Positions 1 to 9,747 of a DNA stretch of 64,000 bases are shown in pieces. Every line of letters begins with the position of its first letter. Position 1 is the stretch's first letter. Source of the stretch: an uncultured Granulosicoccaceae bacterium (GTDB lineage: Bacteria; Pseudomonadota; Gammaproteobacteria; Granulosicoccales; Granulosicoccaceae); the NCBI GenBank assembly GCA_938041955.1, contig CALISD010000110.1, positions 28,381 to 92,380 of the forward strand, written 5' to 3'. A model generated the notes under the pieces. The model saw only the letters and a program-made list of their open reading frames with translations, did no database searches and was not told where the DNA came from. The position numbers and the translations under genes are program-made.

Positions 1-1012
1 AAAAGTGCGCATTATCTCTTATGGTGGGCAAACCTTCTGCGGCGATACAAGCGGTCCATGGATCACTATCTCTATTGAGTTTTCGCAACTGCTGGTTAAC
101 GGGTGATCTCGCGGTCTCACCACATATAAAAGGATACCCGTACCCGAACCAAGGCTCACTTCTAAATCGTTCAATCAAATCATAAAGCGCAGCACTATAC
201 TCATCACGATCCTCGCCATCTGATTCACCCTGATGCCATAGAATTACATCCAGATTACTTTTGTATGGCAATTCGTTAATTGCCCTGGATACCTTGTTTC
301 GGATGTCACCAAAAAATTGCCCGTCTTGCTGCCAGTGACTGATTGGCATTCCCGGTGCTGTTATCAGAATAAAACCCACCACGCGGTCCGTCCGGCGCTC
401 AGCAATGCGCTTACCAAAATGCAGACTGAAGTTGTTTGACGGATCGGTGTTTGGATCATTGCGCGGAAACCAGCCTCGATCCCACACCTGATTAAGATCT
501 GCGACTTGCCAACCATTATCAGTGAAAGCAAAAACCTGTCGATTGGGCGAATCGAGGTATTGATCGTAAGAGGTACCAGCCCCGAGTGCATTGGATTGTC
601 CGGTAACTAATACCAGATCGGTAATATCTTCAACACCCAAAGGAACAACAGGTCCCGGCTGGGAATTCGATTGAGAAACCTCTTCAGGCGCAATAGCCGT
701 TTCAGGTTCAACCACCAGTACCGGTGACGGTTGCTGTGTGATTGGTTCAGGCTGTGGTTGTGACTGTTGTTCAGCCCCGGTTCCAACCGGTTCAGACTGC
801 GGTTCGACCGCTGACTGAGTAACGACCACAGGACCCCCAGCACCCGGCACATCATTCACCACCGCACCCCCACTATCGCACGCTATCAAGACAATACAGG
901 ACAGTACGATTGCAAACGCAGAAAAACAGCGCGCGCTAAACGTGTGATAAGTACTTCCCGGGGGATTGAATTTATTGGCAGTCAAAATCAAGTTCATCGT
1001 AAGAGGGAGCAT
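1..1012 (-). CDS. SGNH/GDSL-type carbohydrate esterase lipoprotein, 3' end cut by window edge
   Basis: This reading frame is open from the ATG at 1012 (alternative ATG at 997) to the window edge, so the C-terminus is missing. A hydrophobic signal ends in a lipobox, LIAC with Cys45, implying an outer-membrane or periplasmic lipoprotein. A Pro/Gln/Glu-rich linker (about residues 60-125) leads to a sialate-O-acetylesterase-like SGNH domain (SASA/DUF303): the nucleophile motif TGQSNALG has Ser140, and a WHQGESDG block follows. The family removes acetyl groups from carbohydrates; the substrate here is unknown. It is paralogous to the gene at 62673-63710, matching it in most residues from GQSN onward, while the linkers differ completely. 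The two copies lie on the same strand almost 62 kb apart. Confidence 0.8.
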   Translation of the reverse strand, partial: MLPLTMNLILTANKFNPPGSTYHTFSARCFSAFAIVLSCIVLIACDSGGAVVNDVPGAGGPVVVTQSAVEPQSEPVGTGAEQQSQPQPEPITQQPSPVLVVEPETAIAPEEVSQSNSQPGPVVPLGVEDITDLVLVTGQSNALGAGTSYDQYLDSPNRQVFAFTDNGWQVADLNQVWDRGWFPRNDPNTDPSNNFSLHFGKRIAERRTDRVVGFILITAPGMPISHWQQDGQFFGDIRNKVSRAINELPYKSNLDVILWHQGESDGEDRDEYSAALYDLIERFRSEPWFGYGYPFICGETARSPVNQQLRKLNRDSDPWTACIAAEGLPTIRDNAHF

Positions 1013-1163
1013 AAGTATCGATTGATCCGACACGTTGCATCCGAGTAGCCTCTCACAAAAAAATTCGCTTTTAAACCCTGTAACAAAAGTTCCCTTTTCA
1101 AACAAACACCTAATATGAGCAGACTTTCGCCAGCCCTCAAGGTAGGCGCTGACTCAGCGTCAC

Positions 1164-2519
1164 TTAGGAAAAAGTTTGATCAATACTTCGTAGCGCTTTT
1201 TCAAACAGCTCATCAATTTCTGCAACGCTGATTGTTAGCGGTGGGCTAATGATCATTGCATCATCGACTGCTCGCATCACCAATCCATTGTCGAGGCAAT
1301 GCTCACGACATCGGGTTCCAGTGACATCAGGTTTTTCAAATGCGGTCCGGTTGGGTTTGTCCGGCACCAGTTGAATTGCACCTAATAAACCAACGCCCCT
1401 CACCTGCCCAACGTAGGGATGCTCAGCGAGCGCCATCAGCTTGCTTTGAAAGTAAGGTGCTGTTGAATCAGACACCGTTTCAACGATGCGCTCGGTTTGC
1501 ATAATGCGAATATTAGCAAGCGCCGCCGCAGCACAGGCGGGGTGGCCGGAGTAGGTGTAACCATGATTAAAATCACCACCCTGCTCCAAGCCCTCAGCAA
1601 CTTTGTCACTGACTATAACACCACCTATGGGCAGGTAGCCTGAGGAAAGTCCTTTGGCTATCGCCATAAGATCAGGTTTTATATTAAAGGTATTACTGCC
1701 AAACCAATTACCGGTACGACCAAAGCCACAGATCACTTCGTCAGCGACCAGCAATATATTGTGCTCGTTACATATCCGCTGTATTTCAGGCCAATAAGTT
1801 GAAGGAGGGACAATAACACCACCTGCTCCCTGTACCGGTTCTGCGATGAAGGCAGCAACGTTTTCAGGCCCAGCCTGCAGAATTTTATCTTCTAAAGCTT
1901 TGGCTGCAACTTTGCCGAACTCATCAGGTGTGAGGTCTGCACCGTGTAAAAACCAATGCGGCTGCATGACATGTTCAATACCGGGGATCGGCAGACCACC
2001 CTGTTTATGCATTGGTTTCATTCCACCCAGGCTCGCACCTGCCATGGTACTGCCGTGATATGCGTTTTCACGACTGATAACAATGTGCTTATCAGGCTGT
2101 CCAACCGATGCCCAATAGTGTCTCACCATACGTAATACGGTATCGTTTGCCTCAGACCCCGAGCTACAAAAGAACACCCTATTTAATCCTTCCGGGGCAA
2201 GCTCGGCAATTTTTGCACTCAGCTCAACCACTGGCGGGTGAGTGGTCTGGAAAAAAGTATTGTAGTAGGGCAGTTGCTCCATCTGCGCGGCAACTGCTTC
2301 CATGATTTCGCGCCTGCCATAGCCGACATTCACACACCACAACCCTGCCATGCCATCAAGATACTTGTTGCCATCAGCATCCCAAAGATAGACACCGTCT
2401 GCTCTGGTGATAACTTTAGCACCCCTTTTGGCCAACGCTTTCGAATCGGTAAAAGGATGCAGATGATGCAGTGAATCCAGCTCTTGCAGGTGCGCACTGG
2501 CGTTGTGCAAGTTATCCAT
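1164..2519 (-). CDS. spuC: Putrescine--pyruvate (omega-amino acid) aminotransferase, class III
   Basis: A 451-residue PLP enzyme of aminotransferase class III, full length for the family. The PLP-phosphate motif GSEAND lies near residues 121-126, the cofactor Asp260 in LLVADEVICGFGRTG, and the Schiff-base Lys289 in IAKGLSSGYLP. By recall the whole sequence follows Pseudomonas SpuC closely (start region HPFTD, then GMAGLWCVNVGYGR, and REHC..NGLVMRAV..MIISPPL near the end). SpuC moves the amino group of putrescine to pyruvate, giving 4-aminobutanal for GABA synthesis. Other omega-amino acids or taurine remain possible substrates. It stands alone, without the spu glutamylation or transport genes, so polyamine use is inferred from sequence only. 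Confidence 0.8.
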   Translation of the reverse strand: MDNLHNASAHLQELDSLHHLHPFTDSKALAKRGAKVITRADGVYLWDADGNKYLDGMAGLWCVNVGYGRREIMEAVAAQMEQLPYYNTFFQTTHPPVVELSAKIAELAPEGLNRVFFCSSGSEANDTVLRMVRHYWASVGQPDKHIVISRENAYHGSTMAGASLGGMKPMHKQGGLPIPGIEHVMQPHWFLHGADLTPDEFGKVAAKALEDKILQAGPENVAAFIAEPVQGAGGVIVPPSTYWPEIQRICNEHNILLVADEVICGFGRTGNWFGSNTFNIKPDLMAIAKGLSSGYLPIGGVIVSDKVAEGLEQGGDFNHGYTYSGHPACAAAALANIRIMQTERIVETVSDSTAPYFQSKLMALAEHPYVGQVRGVGLLGAIQLVPDKPNRTAFEKPDVTGTRCREHCLDNGLVMRAVDDAMIISPPLTISVAEIDELFEKALRSIDQTFS

Positions 2520-2608
2520 AATGACCTCGAGGCGTGCGTGAAACAGAATACTGTTGAGCGTCTGATTCTAAAGCAGCAATAAAGACTATGAAACTAAACT
2601 TCTCAACA

Positions 2609-3256
2609 CTATTTGGACGCTACGCTGTTGAGTTGTGCCAGCCCGCGGGCAATATCATCAGACAAAGACGCAAAAGCGGTACTGTATGCCGCGACCAGTG
2701 AAGAATAACCCCCACCAGCGACCGGATGCCGATATTCAGTAATGCGGGTATCGAGCAGTTCATAAGGTTTATTGCCGGTAAGAAGCTGCCATCGCACCTG
2801 CAAATACACCGATTCACCAATTCGGCCTGTCATCTGTAACACGTCAATTCTGGCGATATTATCTATTTCTGTTCTGAGCCAGGGGTAGGCATAAAGCTTA
2901 TTCGCACCTAGTCGATTAGCCAGATTGGTGATCACCACGCGCGAGATATTTTCCCGCAGGGGTTCACTCCAGCGATGATATTCCGCCACTTCAAGTTTGT
3001 TTGAATCCTGTGGCGTGACAATATTCGGTCGATTGACTGTCTCAGGTATTGTGATCGGGCCAACGCCAATAGCAAGCTCGCTAAGCTGGACATAACCACT
3101 TAGCTCACTCGGCTCTGAGGTTAAAACATAGTAGTCCGGCAACGGAGTATTGATGCAACCAGACATATTATAGCTTGCGGCAATTAAAACAAACAGAACT
3201 GCCACTCGTTTACACATACCGTGACCGTAGCACTTTGCCGTGCGGTTATTTTCCAA
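2609..3256 (-). CDS. pqiC: PqiC-type outer-membrane lipoprotein of the Pqi lipid-transport system (DUF330)
   Basis: A 215-residue lipoprotein with signal Cys34 in MSGC and the family opening PDYYVLTSEP. PqiC proteins (formerly YmbA, ABC-type transport auxiliary lipoprotein) sit in the inner leaflet of the outer membrane and dock the PqiB tube. The likely start is TTG at 3256: a strong Shine-Dalgarno (GAGGAG) lies about 7 nt upstream, inside the end of pqiB, and the frame overlaps that gene by 11 nt. The internal ATG at 3217 would also leave a good signal peptide but has a weak ribosome site. It is last in the operon pqiA1-pqiA2-pqiB-pqiC. Confidence 0.88.
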   Translation of the reverse strand: MENNRTAKCYGHGMCKRVAVLFVLIAASYNMSGCINTPLPDYYVLTSEPSELSGYVQLSELAIGVGPITIPETVNRPNIVTPQDSNKLEVAEYHRWSEPLRENISRVVITNLANRLGANKLYAYPWLRTEIDNIARIDVLQMTGRIGESVYLQVRWQLLTGNKPYELLDTRITEYRHPVAGGGYSSLVAAYSTAFASLSDDIARGLAQLNSVASK

Positions 3257-4961
3257 ACAAGAACTCCTCAGGTTTTTTCTCTACCGATTCAGACACCGCT
3301 AACACGGCACGAGCCGCCTGCTGTAAATCTCGCAAAGTGTTCAGCAGGTTATAATACAGCGGAGAATCCGGAGCGATACCTTCAAACGATTCGTCAGCAG
3401 TGGCTACCAGGCCTTTCATCTGCCTGGTCAAGCGATTAATTTCCTTTTGCATGCCGGTCGCAAGTTTGGCGTATTCCTGTATCGCACCATCAGCCGAGCC
3501 AATCGTGCCATCAATCCGTGCAGGAAGTGACAGCTGATTAAAACCGGCCAGTAGCTGTTGCGCCTGAGCTACCGTATCAGAGGAATTAGTCAGAAGTTCT
3601 TCAATTGGCAGTGCATTAATTTTTACCAACGCACTTTGCACGCCTTCAGTGACTTGCGCCAGATCAGACTTTACACTGGGCAAAATGGACACACCCTCGC
3701 TATCTTTTTCAAGTGGCTTATCCAAACCTTCTTCATCACCCACTTCGAGTGAGACAAACAATTGCCCGGTTAGAAGATTACCATTTTGCAGTTTGGCTCG
3801 CAGGCTACGAACAATAGTATTATTGACAATGTCTGTGTCTGTTGCCTTCACGCCACGCACACGATCCGGTTGAAATTCTATATATACAGGCACTCTGACA
3901 GATTCGGTTACCTCGTCATACAACAGGTTAATGTCTGTCACTCGCCCGATTTGCACGCCTTTAAATTCCACCGGTGCACCACGTGATAAACCACGAACAG
4001 AGTCATCAAAGTAAGTCACATACTTATACTTGCCGGAGCTCGCAACTTTCAGCATATCTTCCGTTGCCGATTCCAATGACTCATGCAGGGTAAATACATG
4101 ACCATCCTCGACCTTGTACGGGAACTCGTACTCTTCAATTATTTCAAATGACACGCCGCCTTGAGCAAGCCCTTCAAGCGAGGGGCTGCGAATACTTAGT
4201 CCATTGGCGTTGACACTCAAAGCTACACCACTGACGTTCCAGAACTTGGTGGTATTGCGAATAATTTTGTGATGAGGGGCATTAACAAAAATAGTAAATT
4301 CAACACCATCGTAGTTGGGTAAAAATCGCTGAGCTTCAATCTGCCCTACTTTCACCTGACGATAATAAACAGGTGATCCAATACCCACATAACCCGCCTT
4401 CTTGGCACGCAAATTCAACCTCACTCCCGGTGCACCTTCCTCGGTAAGAGGCGGTTTATCAAGCCCGACAAATTCAGTTTGAAAGGCCGAACCAACAAGC
4501 GAATTCACTTGTATATAAGCCCCCGACAGCAGAGTATTGAGCCCGGAAACTCCTCCCGTACCTACTCTTGGGCGCACCACCCAAAACCGCGCATGATTAT
4601 TCAGGTAGCGATTTGAATCGACTGTCATCCGCGCTTCAACCAAAACGGTTTCAAGATCATCACTAAGCGAAATAGTCTCGACAACACCAATATTAACATC
4701 CCGATATCGGATGGGTGTTTTTCCAGCGATCAAGCCTTCAGCAGAATCAAACTGAATGGTGATTACCGGCCCTTGCTCTCGATAAAAATTTAGCGCCAGG
4801 TAGGCACCAAGAAGCGCGGCCAGAAGCGGCACCAGCCAGAAGACAGATATTTTCTGTCGCTTGCGCCCGCGTTCGACTTTAGGCGTCGCTGCTTCTACAT
4901 CATAGCCCCGACGATGGTAATCGTCAGACTTGTACCTGGGACGCCGGAAGCGGTTACTCAT
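3246..4961 (-). CDS. pqiB: PqiB, multi-MCE-domain periplasm-spanning lipid transport protein
   Basis: A 571-residue protein with one N-terminal membrane anchor (about residues 38-60), then three MCE/MlaD-type beta domains starting near residues 65, 180 and 315. Each shows the signature of a hydrophobic stretch followed by G-x-PV/I-x-Y/F-R/K-x-V-x-IG. A C-terminal, mostly helical region (about 430-560) forms the needle-like tube in E. coli PqiB, which has 546 residues. It forms a hexameric conduit between the inner and outer membranes. The start codon overlaps the pqiA2 stop as ATGA, indicating translational coupling. The full set of three MCE domains identifies PqiB rather than the single-domain MlaD or seven-domain LetB. 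Confidence 0.92.
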   Translation of the reverse strand: MSNRFRRPRYKSDDYHRRGYDVEAATPKVERGRKRQKISVFWLVPLLAALLGAYLALNFYREQGPVITIQFDSAEGLIAGKTPIRYRDVNIGVVETISLSDDLETVLVEARMTVDSNRYLNNHARFWVVRPRVGTGGVSGLNTLLSGAYIQVNSLVGSAFQTEFVGLDKPPLTEEGAPGVRLNLRAKKAGYVGIGSPVYYRQVKVGQIEAQRFLPNYDGVEFTIFVNAPHHKIIRNTTKFWNVSGVALSVNANGLSIRSPSLEGLAQGGVSFEIIEEYEFPYKVEDGHVFTLHESLESATEDMLKVASSGKYKYVTYFDDSVRGLSRGAPVEFKGVQIGRVTDINLLYDEVTESVRVPVYIEFQPDRVRGVKATDTDIVNNTIVRSLRAKLQNGNLLTGQLFVSLEVGDEEGLDKPLEKDSEGVSILPSVKSDLAQVTEGVQSALVKINALPIEELLTNSSDTVAQAQQLLAGFNQLSLPARIDGTIGSADGAIQEYAKLATGMQKEINRLTRQMKGLVATADESFEGIAPDSPLYYNLLNTLRDLQQAARAVLAVSESVEKKPEEFLFGK

Positions 4962-5605
4962 ACAATGCTCGACTCATCACTGTTCACTGGTGAGTCATAC
5001 CCATCCCAGAGTAATCTCGAGTCAAGCGAGAGCGCAGACATCATGGTAAATATCACGGTGGCTCCAAAAGCCGTAGCACCCAATCCGGGGTCAATCTGTG
5101 CGACCGAGCCTATTTGGACAAGCGCTGCCAAAATCGCCACAACAAACACATCAATCATCGACCAGCGGCCGATAAATTCGGTCATTCGAAACAAGCGCGT
5201 TCGCTCATAGCGACTGTGCTGAAAACGGCCTTGAATAGAGATCAACAAATAAGACACCGCAATAAACTTAAGTACAGGCACTACAACACTGGCAGCAAAT
5301 ACCACCAGCGCGATGGGATACGACTTCATTTCCCACAGCACAAAAAAACCACCAATAATGGTATTAGGTTCTGAATTGCCAAAAACGGTGGTATGCATAA
5401 TCGGATAAACATTCGCTGGAATATAGGCCAGCACGCCTGCGATGAGCCACGCCCACGACTTTTGTATGCTCATCGGCTTACGAGAGTGTAGTCGCGCAAA
5501 ACACAATTGACATTTGGGTGGCAACCCCAGCGTCTCAATCGACAAGCGGGTAATCGTGCCGCACGCAGGACACGCCACCAACCCACATTCCGCTGCGGTT
5601 TTCAT
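4958..5605 (-). CDS. pqiA: PqiA C-terminal half as a separate membrane protein
   Basis: A 215-residue integral membrane protein of the paraquat-inducible protein A family. It begins with a zinc-ribbon-like Cys set (CPAC at residues 15-18 and CQLC about 18 residues later), followed by about four hydrophobic helices. E. coli PqiA is a single chain of roughly 417 residues with two such halves; here each half is its own gene, joined by ATGA overlaps to its neighbours (5602-5605 and 4958-4961). PqiA is the inner-membrane partner of PqiB and may supply or energise lipid movement. No frameshift is involved: both halves keep complete starts and stops, so this looks like a stable two-gene arrangement. 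Confidence 0.88.
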   Translation of the reverse strand: MKTAAECGLVACPACGTITRLSIETLGLPPKCQLCFARLHSRKPMSIQKSWAWLIAGVLAYIPANVYPIMHTTVFGNSEPNTIIGGFFVLWEMKSYPIALVVFAASVVVPVLKFIAVSYLLISIQGRFQHSRYERTRLFRMTEFIGRWSMIDVFVVAILAALVQIGSVAQIDPGLGATAFGATVIFTMMSALSLDSRLLWDGYDSPVNSDESSIV

Positions 5606-6309
5606 AAAACATCACCCGTGTGCAGATCTTCCTCATCACGAGCTTCGCTTATAAATTCCCACAGGCTGTGGTTATCAATCATTTGTAACGAGGCCACCGT
5701 CAGAATATTCAGCAACGCAAACGCCCAAAAAGAATAACCCAATTCGATATTCGCCATTGCAGCTAACTTAACCAATGCCACAATCGCGCCGAAAAGATAG
5801 ATTTCCATCATGCTCCAGGGCGACAGAAACACTATCCCTCGAAATACAAACTCTATACCCGGCAAACGCTTATGGAACCGAAGCGGCACAAGAATGTACA
5901 AGAGCCCCGCCATACGAATCAAAGGGAACAGTAGAATGAAGCCAAAGCACACGATCGCGAGTACCCACAGTCCCTCGTTCGATAGTGCATAGACCGCCGA
6001 AATAATCGACATACTTTGGGAATTACCGGACACACTGATCTGCAAAAAAGGAAATGCATTGGCCACCACAAACATGATAAGCGCCGCCAGCCCGACGGCC
6101 AGTGCTCGATCAATGCTGTTTTGCTTGTTGGTGTACAAACTGGCGTTGCAGCGAATACAACGCGCTTCAGCGCCAATTTCAATTTCTATTTTTTCATGTA
6201 GCAAATCGCATTCATGACACGCCACCAGTGACGACAGCACGGTTTCAACGATATGGCGATCTTCAGCACGATGACCACTATTAGCCGCGTGGTGCTGTTC
6301 GTCTACCAT
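5602..6309 (-). CDS. pqiA: PqiA N-terminal half as a separate membrane protein
   Basis: A 235-residue protein, first gene of the pqi operon. An N-terminal cytoplasmic zinc-ribbon-like motif (CHEC near residue 34, CIRC about 20 residues later) precedes four predicted transmembrane segments, including LAVGLAALIMFVVANAFPFL and a segment before WSMMEIYLFGAIVALVKL. It is homologous to the neighbouring 4958-5605 gene (shared WSMID/WSMME, FxFAL/FGA patterns), as the two halves of E. coli PqiA are to each other. The stop overlaps the next start as ATGA. A promoter for the operon should lie in 6310-6725, but none stands out. Confidence 0.88.
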   Translation of the reverse strand: MVDEQHHAANSGHRAEDRHIVETVLSSLVACHECDLLHEKIEIEIGAEARCIRCNASLYTNKQNSIDRALAVGLAALIMFVVANAFPFLQISVSGNSQSMSIISAVYALSNEGLWVLAIVCFGFILLFPLIRMAGLLYILVPLRFHKRLPGIEFVFRGIVFLSPWSMMEIYLFGAIVALVKLAAMANIELGYSFWAFALLNILTVASLQMIDNHSLWEFISEARDEEDLHTGDVL

Positions 6310-6725
6310 GAGAGATGCCCGAGTGTTTGATTTTCAACCGATACATTCATTTCAAACAAAAATTCACTATTATTGAACCGTCACACGAATTGTGGCCGAT
6401 CGGGATTCTTTACAAGAACGCGGCCAATTGAAGCGCCAAATACCCGACTGCACTCACCGAAAATTTCACAAGATCGCCGGGGACAGTCAAAATACCGCCC
6501 GCTGAAATGATGTGCTCGTGCATGGCTGCACCCGGACTGGCTGCCCTTTACTTAAATTGACAATTATTAGAGGCTATCGTCAACGCTGCTCCCCACACGG
6601 ACGCAAACACACCTGCTTGGAACTATTGGCTCTAAAAAATGCCAAACCTAATGGACAAGGTAAGTTACCGACATTAAAACAGTGCCGGGCAATCGTCGAT
6701 ACAGCAGACGGGTAAAACAGAGTGA
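6310..6725. other. Intergenic region between pqi operon and trmB
   Basis: About 415 nt with no supportable gene. It separates the divergently oriented end of trmB from the pqi operon start (both genes run leftward). A 67-codon plus-strand frame at 6512-6715 has no ribosome site, no family likeness and an unlikely composition, so it is left out. No repeat, strong promoter or terminator is visible. Confidence 0.5.
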
Positions 6726-7415
6726 CTAACGGGAAATTTTTCGGATGACCAAATCTGTCACCTCGTGACCGAGTTTGGTACCACGGCGCTCAAAGCGTGT
6801 TTCGGGACGTAAACCGGTGATCGCCCGCGCCTCATCGCCATCGGGCAGACATTCATAGTGCGGGTGCGACGCCACCACCGACCGCACTTGCTGAGCGTAG
6901 GGAACCCAATCTGTTGCAAAGTGAATCAAGCCGTCATCACGCAGCAGCGTATTGAGTTGGTCAAGAAAGCCCGCATTAACAAGTCGGCGCTTGTGATGAC
7001 GCGTCTTGTGCCACGGATCTGGAAAGTAGACCAGCACTCGATCGACGCTTGCTGGCTGCATGAAATGCTCAATCAGATCCAACACGTCGTACCGAATGAG
7101 CCGCACGTTCTCGAGTTCACCGTCGGTTATCTCGACCAGCGCATGCCCCACACCCGGCAGATGCACTTCCACCCCGAGAAAATTGACCATCGGATGATGC
7201 TTCGCCATGTAGGCAAGTGCGGCACCGTTTCCAAAGCCGACCTCCATCCAAATCGGTCCGGCCCGACCAAAGTTCTGGGTCAGATCTATTCGATCCTCTT
7301 CGACCTCAATGCCGAATGTTTCCCAATGCTCATCCAGGCTGCGCTGCTGACCCTCGGTCAATCGACCTTGGCGCAATACAAATGTTCTGATGGATCGTGT
7401 ACTTAAGTGGCCCAT
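6726..7415 (-). CDS. trmB: tRNA (guanine-N7-)-methyltransferase TrmB
   Basis: A 229-residue SAM-dependent methyltransferase that makes m7G46 in the variable loop of tRNA. The SAM-binding loop is WMEVGFGNGAAL (about residues 56-67), followed by the diagnostic YFPDPWHKTRHHKRRLVN segment (about residues 129-146), close to the TrmB consensus FPDPWPKKRHHKRR. The C-terminal T-x-FERRGTKLGHEV segment is also conserved. Length is typical. The gene is monocistronic between two long intergenic regions. Confidence 0.96.
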   Translation of the reverse strand: MGHLSTRSIRTFVLRQGRLTEGQQRSLDEHWETFGIEVEEDRIDLTQNFGRAGPIWMEVGFGNGAALAYMAKHHPMVNFLGVEVHLPGVGHALVEITDGELENVRLIRYDVLDLIEHFMQPASVDRVLVYFPDPWHKTRHHKRRLVNAGFLDQLNTLLRDDGLIHFATDWVPYAQQVRSVVASHPHYECLPDGDEARAITGLRPETRFERRGTKLGHEVTDLVIRKISR

Positions 7416-7845
7416 GAATTTATTGTCTGTGGTCTCATAAATGTTGGAAGGTTTTCATAAAAATATAAACGTCAGGACATAATTTTTCGATCTGCAACAT
7501 TATTAGTGTGGCCAGTTAATCGGAACAACTATATAATTTTACTCTTGCTTCATCGAATAAAATGACCAATCACCAGAAGAAAGATCATTCTTCAAAGTGA
7601 AGCGATTTTTGCACAATAACGTTATAGCAAGGCAAATAAAACCGATCTGCCAATGAACTGGCTCACACCGTTCGTCTTTGTGGCAAGCCTCGCTATCGAT
7701 CTGGCCAGTTCTACCCGAGATCGGGTGGCCCGCGCCATGATCACACGGTATAGATTGAAACAATTTCCGCTTGTGGGCTCATCATCTTAGCCACACGACT
7801 TACTGGCTTGCCAACAATAATAAGAGGTCACTCCGCCAGAGCACC
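7416..7845. other. Divergent intergenic region between trmB and the SLC13 permease
   Basis: About 430 AT-rich nt between two divergent genes. A TATAAT at 7532-7537 has a TGGCCA 17 nt upstream (7509-7514), a weak sigma-70-like promoter that could drive the SLC13 gene with a long leader. A 74-codon minus-strand frame (7539-7763) has no ribosome site or recognisable content and was not accepted. Confidence 0.35.
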
Positions 7846-9708
7846 ATGAATGAAGCCAGCACACTTACTCCTGAAATTATCTTTGTGCTGGGCATCCTCT
7901 TATTGACAGTATTTCTATTTGTCAGCGAAATCGTCCGAATTGACGTTGCCGCCGTCTCTATTATGGTCGCACTCGGCCTGTCGACCATGTTGCCCGGCCT
8001 TCAACCGGTAATCACCTCCAACGAATTATTCGACGGTTTCTCAAGTAACGCCGTGATGTCGATTATTGCGGTGATGATCATCGGCGCGGGGCTCGACAAA
8101 ACCGGCATCATGAGCCGGGTCGCGAACTGGATTCTAAAAAAGGGCGGCAGCACAGAAACTCGAATTACCCCGCTGATCGCCGGTGCCGTAGGGTTGATCT
8201 CAAGCTTTATGCAGAACGTCGGCGCCGCCGCACTGTTTTTGCCAGTCGTCAGTCGTATTAGCAGACGCACTAATATTCCCATGTCGCGACTATTGATGCC
8301 CATGGGTTTCTGCGCAATTCTCGGTGGCACAGTGACGATGGTGGGCTCGAGCCCGCTAATTCTGCTCAATGACTTGATGCTGTCATCAAACAAATCCCTG
8401 CCTGCTGAACATCAGATGCAAACCTTCGGCTTGTTCGATGTCACCCCGATTGGCCTGGCTCTGATTGCCACTGGCATTCTATTCTTCGTGGTGTTCGGCC
8501 GCTTTGTACTGCCTAATATCAAAGGCGAAAATAAAAGAGAAACCACCACCCGTACAGCCGATTATTTCCAACGCGTGTATGGAATTTCAGGCGAACTCTT
8601 CGAGTTGCAGGCGACGCTGGACAGTCCGTTGGTCGGCATGACCATCATGCAGATCGAGCGCACACTGGAAAACGTCCCGTTCATGCTCGCAGTCAGAAAT
8701 GGCGATGAAATCAGCGTAGTACCAGACGGCAAAGACGTTATCTGGGTTAACAGTTACATTGGCGTGCTCAGCAACAAGCGCCAACTGGTCAAATTCGCTC
8801 GTCAGTACAAACTTCGAATAGTAAAAGGAGAAAATCACTTTTCAAATGTGATGAACGCTCAGGAAACAGGTATCGCAGAAATTGTCGTACCACCTGGTTC
8901 ATCACTGGTTGGACAATCCCTCAACGACCTCCAGCTACGCCGCAATGATGGCATACACATACTTCGAATCTACCGGGCAGGCTATACGGTTGAAGAAAAA
9001 GTGCGCGAAACCCCTCTTCAGGGCGGCGATACACTGGTGGTTCACACCTCATGGCGAAACCTTAAAAAGCTGCGTAACAACGGCGACTACGCGATTGTGA
9101 CCGACCACGTCGATGAAGAACTGCGGCCGAATAAAATAAAACACGCCATGTTCTTTTTCGTCATCGCAATATCATTGGTCCTGTTTTCCGAGTTACGCCT
9201 GTCTATCTCCCTGCTTGTGGGTGCTATAGGAATGGTGCTGGCGGGAGTACTGACAATGGATGAGGCCTACCGGGCCGTCAGTTGGAAAACAGTATTTTTA
9301 CTGGCCAGCCTGATTCCACTCGGCCTCGCCGTTGAAAAATCAGGCGCTGCCGCATGGATCGCAATGCACACGTTACAAGTGCTGGGTGACGTTCCTATCT
9401 GGCTGTTACAAACAGTTATCGCCATACTGGCCACTATATTTACGCTGGTGATGTCGAATATTGGCGCGACCGTGTTACTTGTTCCTCTGGCCATTAATAT
9501 CGCCGTAGGCGCAGGTGCAGATCCTGCTGTGTTTGCACTGACCGTCGCCATCGCCACGTCAAACTCGTTTATCATTCCGACCCATCAGGTCAATGCATTA
9601 ATCATGGGTCCGGCCGGCTATCGGGTCATCGATTTTATGCGCGCCGGTGTATTCATGACTATTCTGTTTCTCATCGTCAGCCTAACCATGCTTAACCTGA
9701 TATTTTAA
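7846..9708 (+). CDS. SLC13/DASS family anion:sodium symporter with two RCK_C (TrkA-C) domains
   Basis: A membrane carrier of about 620 residues. The frame is open from 7771, but ATG 7846 starts directly before the first membrane segment (MNEASTLTPEIIFVLGILLL) and is preferred; the extra 25 residues are unlike a membrane protein. Two hydrophobic halves flank a soluble centre (about residues 200-390) with two TrkA-C-like regulatory domains, seen as GSSLVGQSLNDLQLRR and DTLVVHTSWRNLKKL. This arrangement is typical of bacterial DASS-type permeases for sulfate, di- or tricarboxylates or other anions. The SNIGATVLLVPLAINIA and TSNSFIIPTHQVNALIMGP motifs match substrate/sodium-binding hairpins. The substrate cannot be read from the sequence. 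Confidence 0.85.
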   Translation: MNEASTLTPEIIFVLGILLLTVFLFVSEIVRIDVAAVSIMVALGLSTMLPGLQPVITSNELFDGFSSNAVMSIIAVMIIGAGLDKTGIMSRVANWILKKGGSTETRITPLIAGAVGLISSFMQNVGAAALFLPVVSRISRRTNIPMSRLLMPMGFCAILGGTVTMVGSSPLILLNDLMLSSNKSLPAEHQMQTFGLFDVTPIGLALIATGILFFVVFGRFVLPNIKGENKRETTTRTADYFQRVYGISGELFELQATLDSPLVGMTIMQIERTLENVPFMLAVRNGDEISVVPDGKDVIWVNSYIGVLSNKRQLVKFARQYKLRIVKGENHFSNVMNAQETGIAEIVVPPGSSLVGQSLNDLQLRRNDGIHILRIYRAGYTVEEKVRETPLQGGDTLVVHTSWRNLKKLRNNGDYAIVTDHVDEELRPNKIKHAMFFFVIAISLVLFSELRLSISLLVGAIGMVLAGVLTMDEAYRAVSWKTVFLLASLIPLGLAVEKSGAAAWIAMHTLQVLGDVPIWLLQTVIAILATIFTLVMSNIGATVLLVPLAINIAVGAGADPAVFALTVAIATSNSFIIPTHQVNALIMGPAGYRVIDFMRAGVFMTILFLIVSLTMLNLIF

Positions 9709-9747
9709 ATCAGACCCTCACGAACCATTCAAATTCGGATTGAATGA

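Noticed and set aside
6512..6715. 67-codon plus-strand frame upstream of trmB end
   Set aside because: No ribosome site or recognisable content; likely chance.
7539..7763. 74-codon minus-strand frame before the SLC13 gene
   Set aside because: No ribosome site; overlaps the predicted promoter region.
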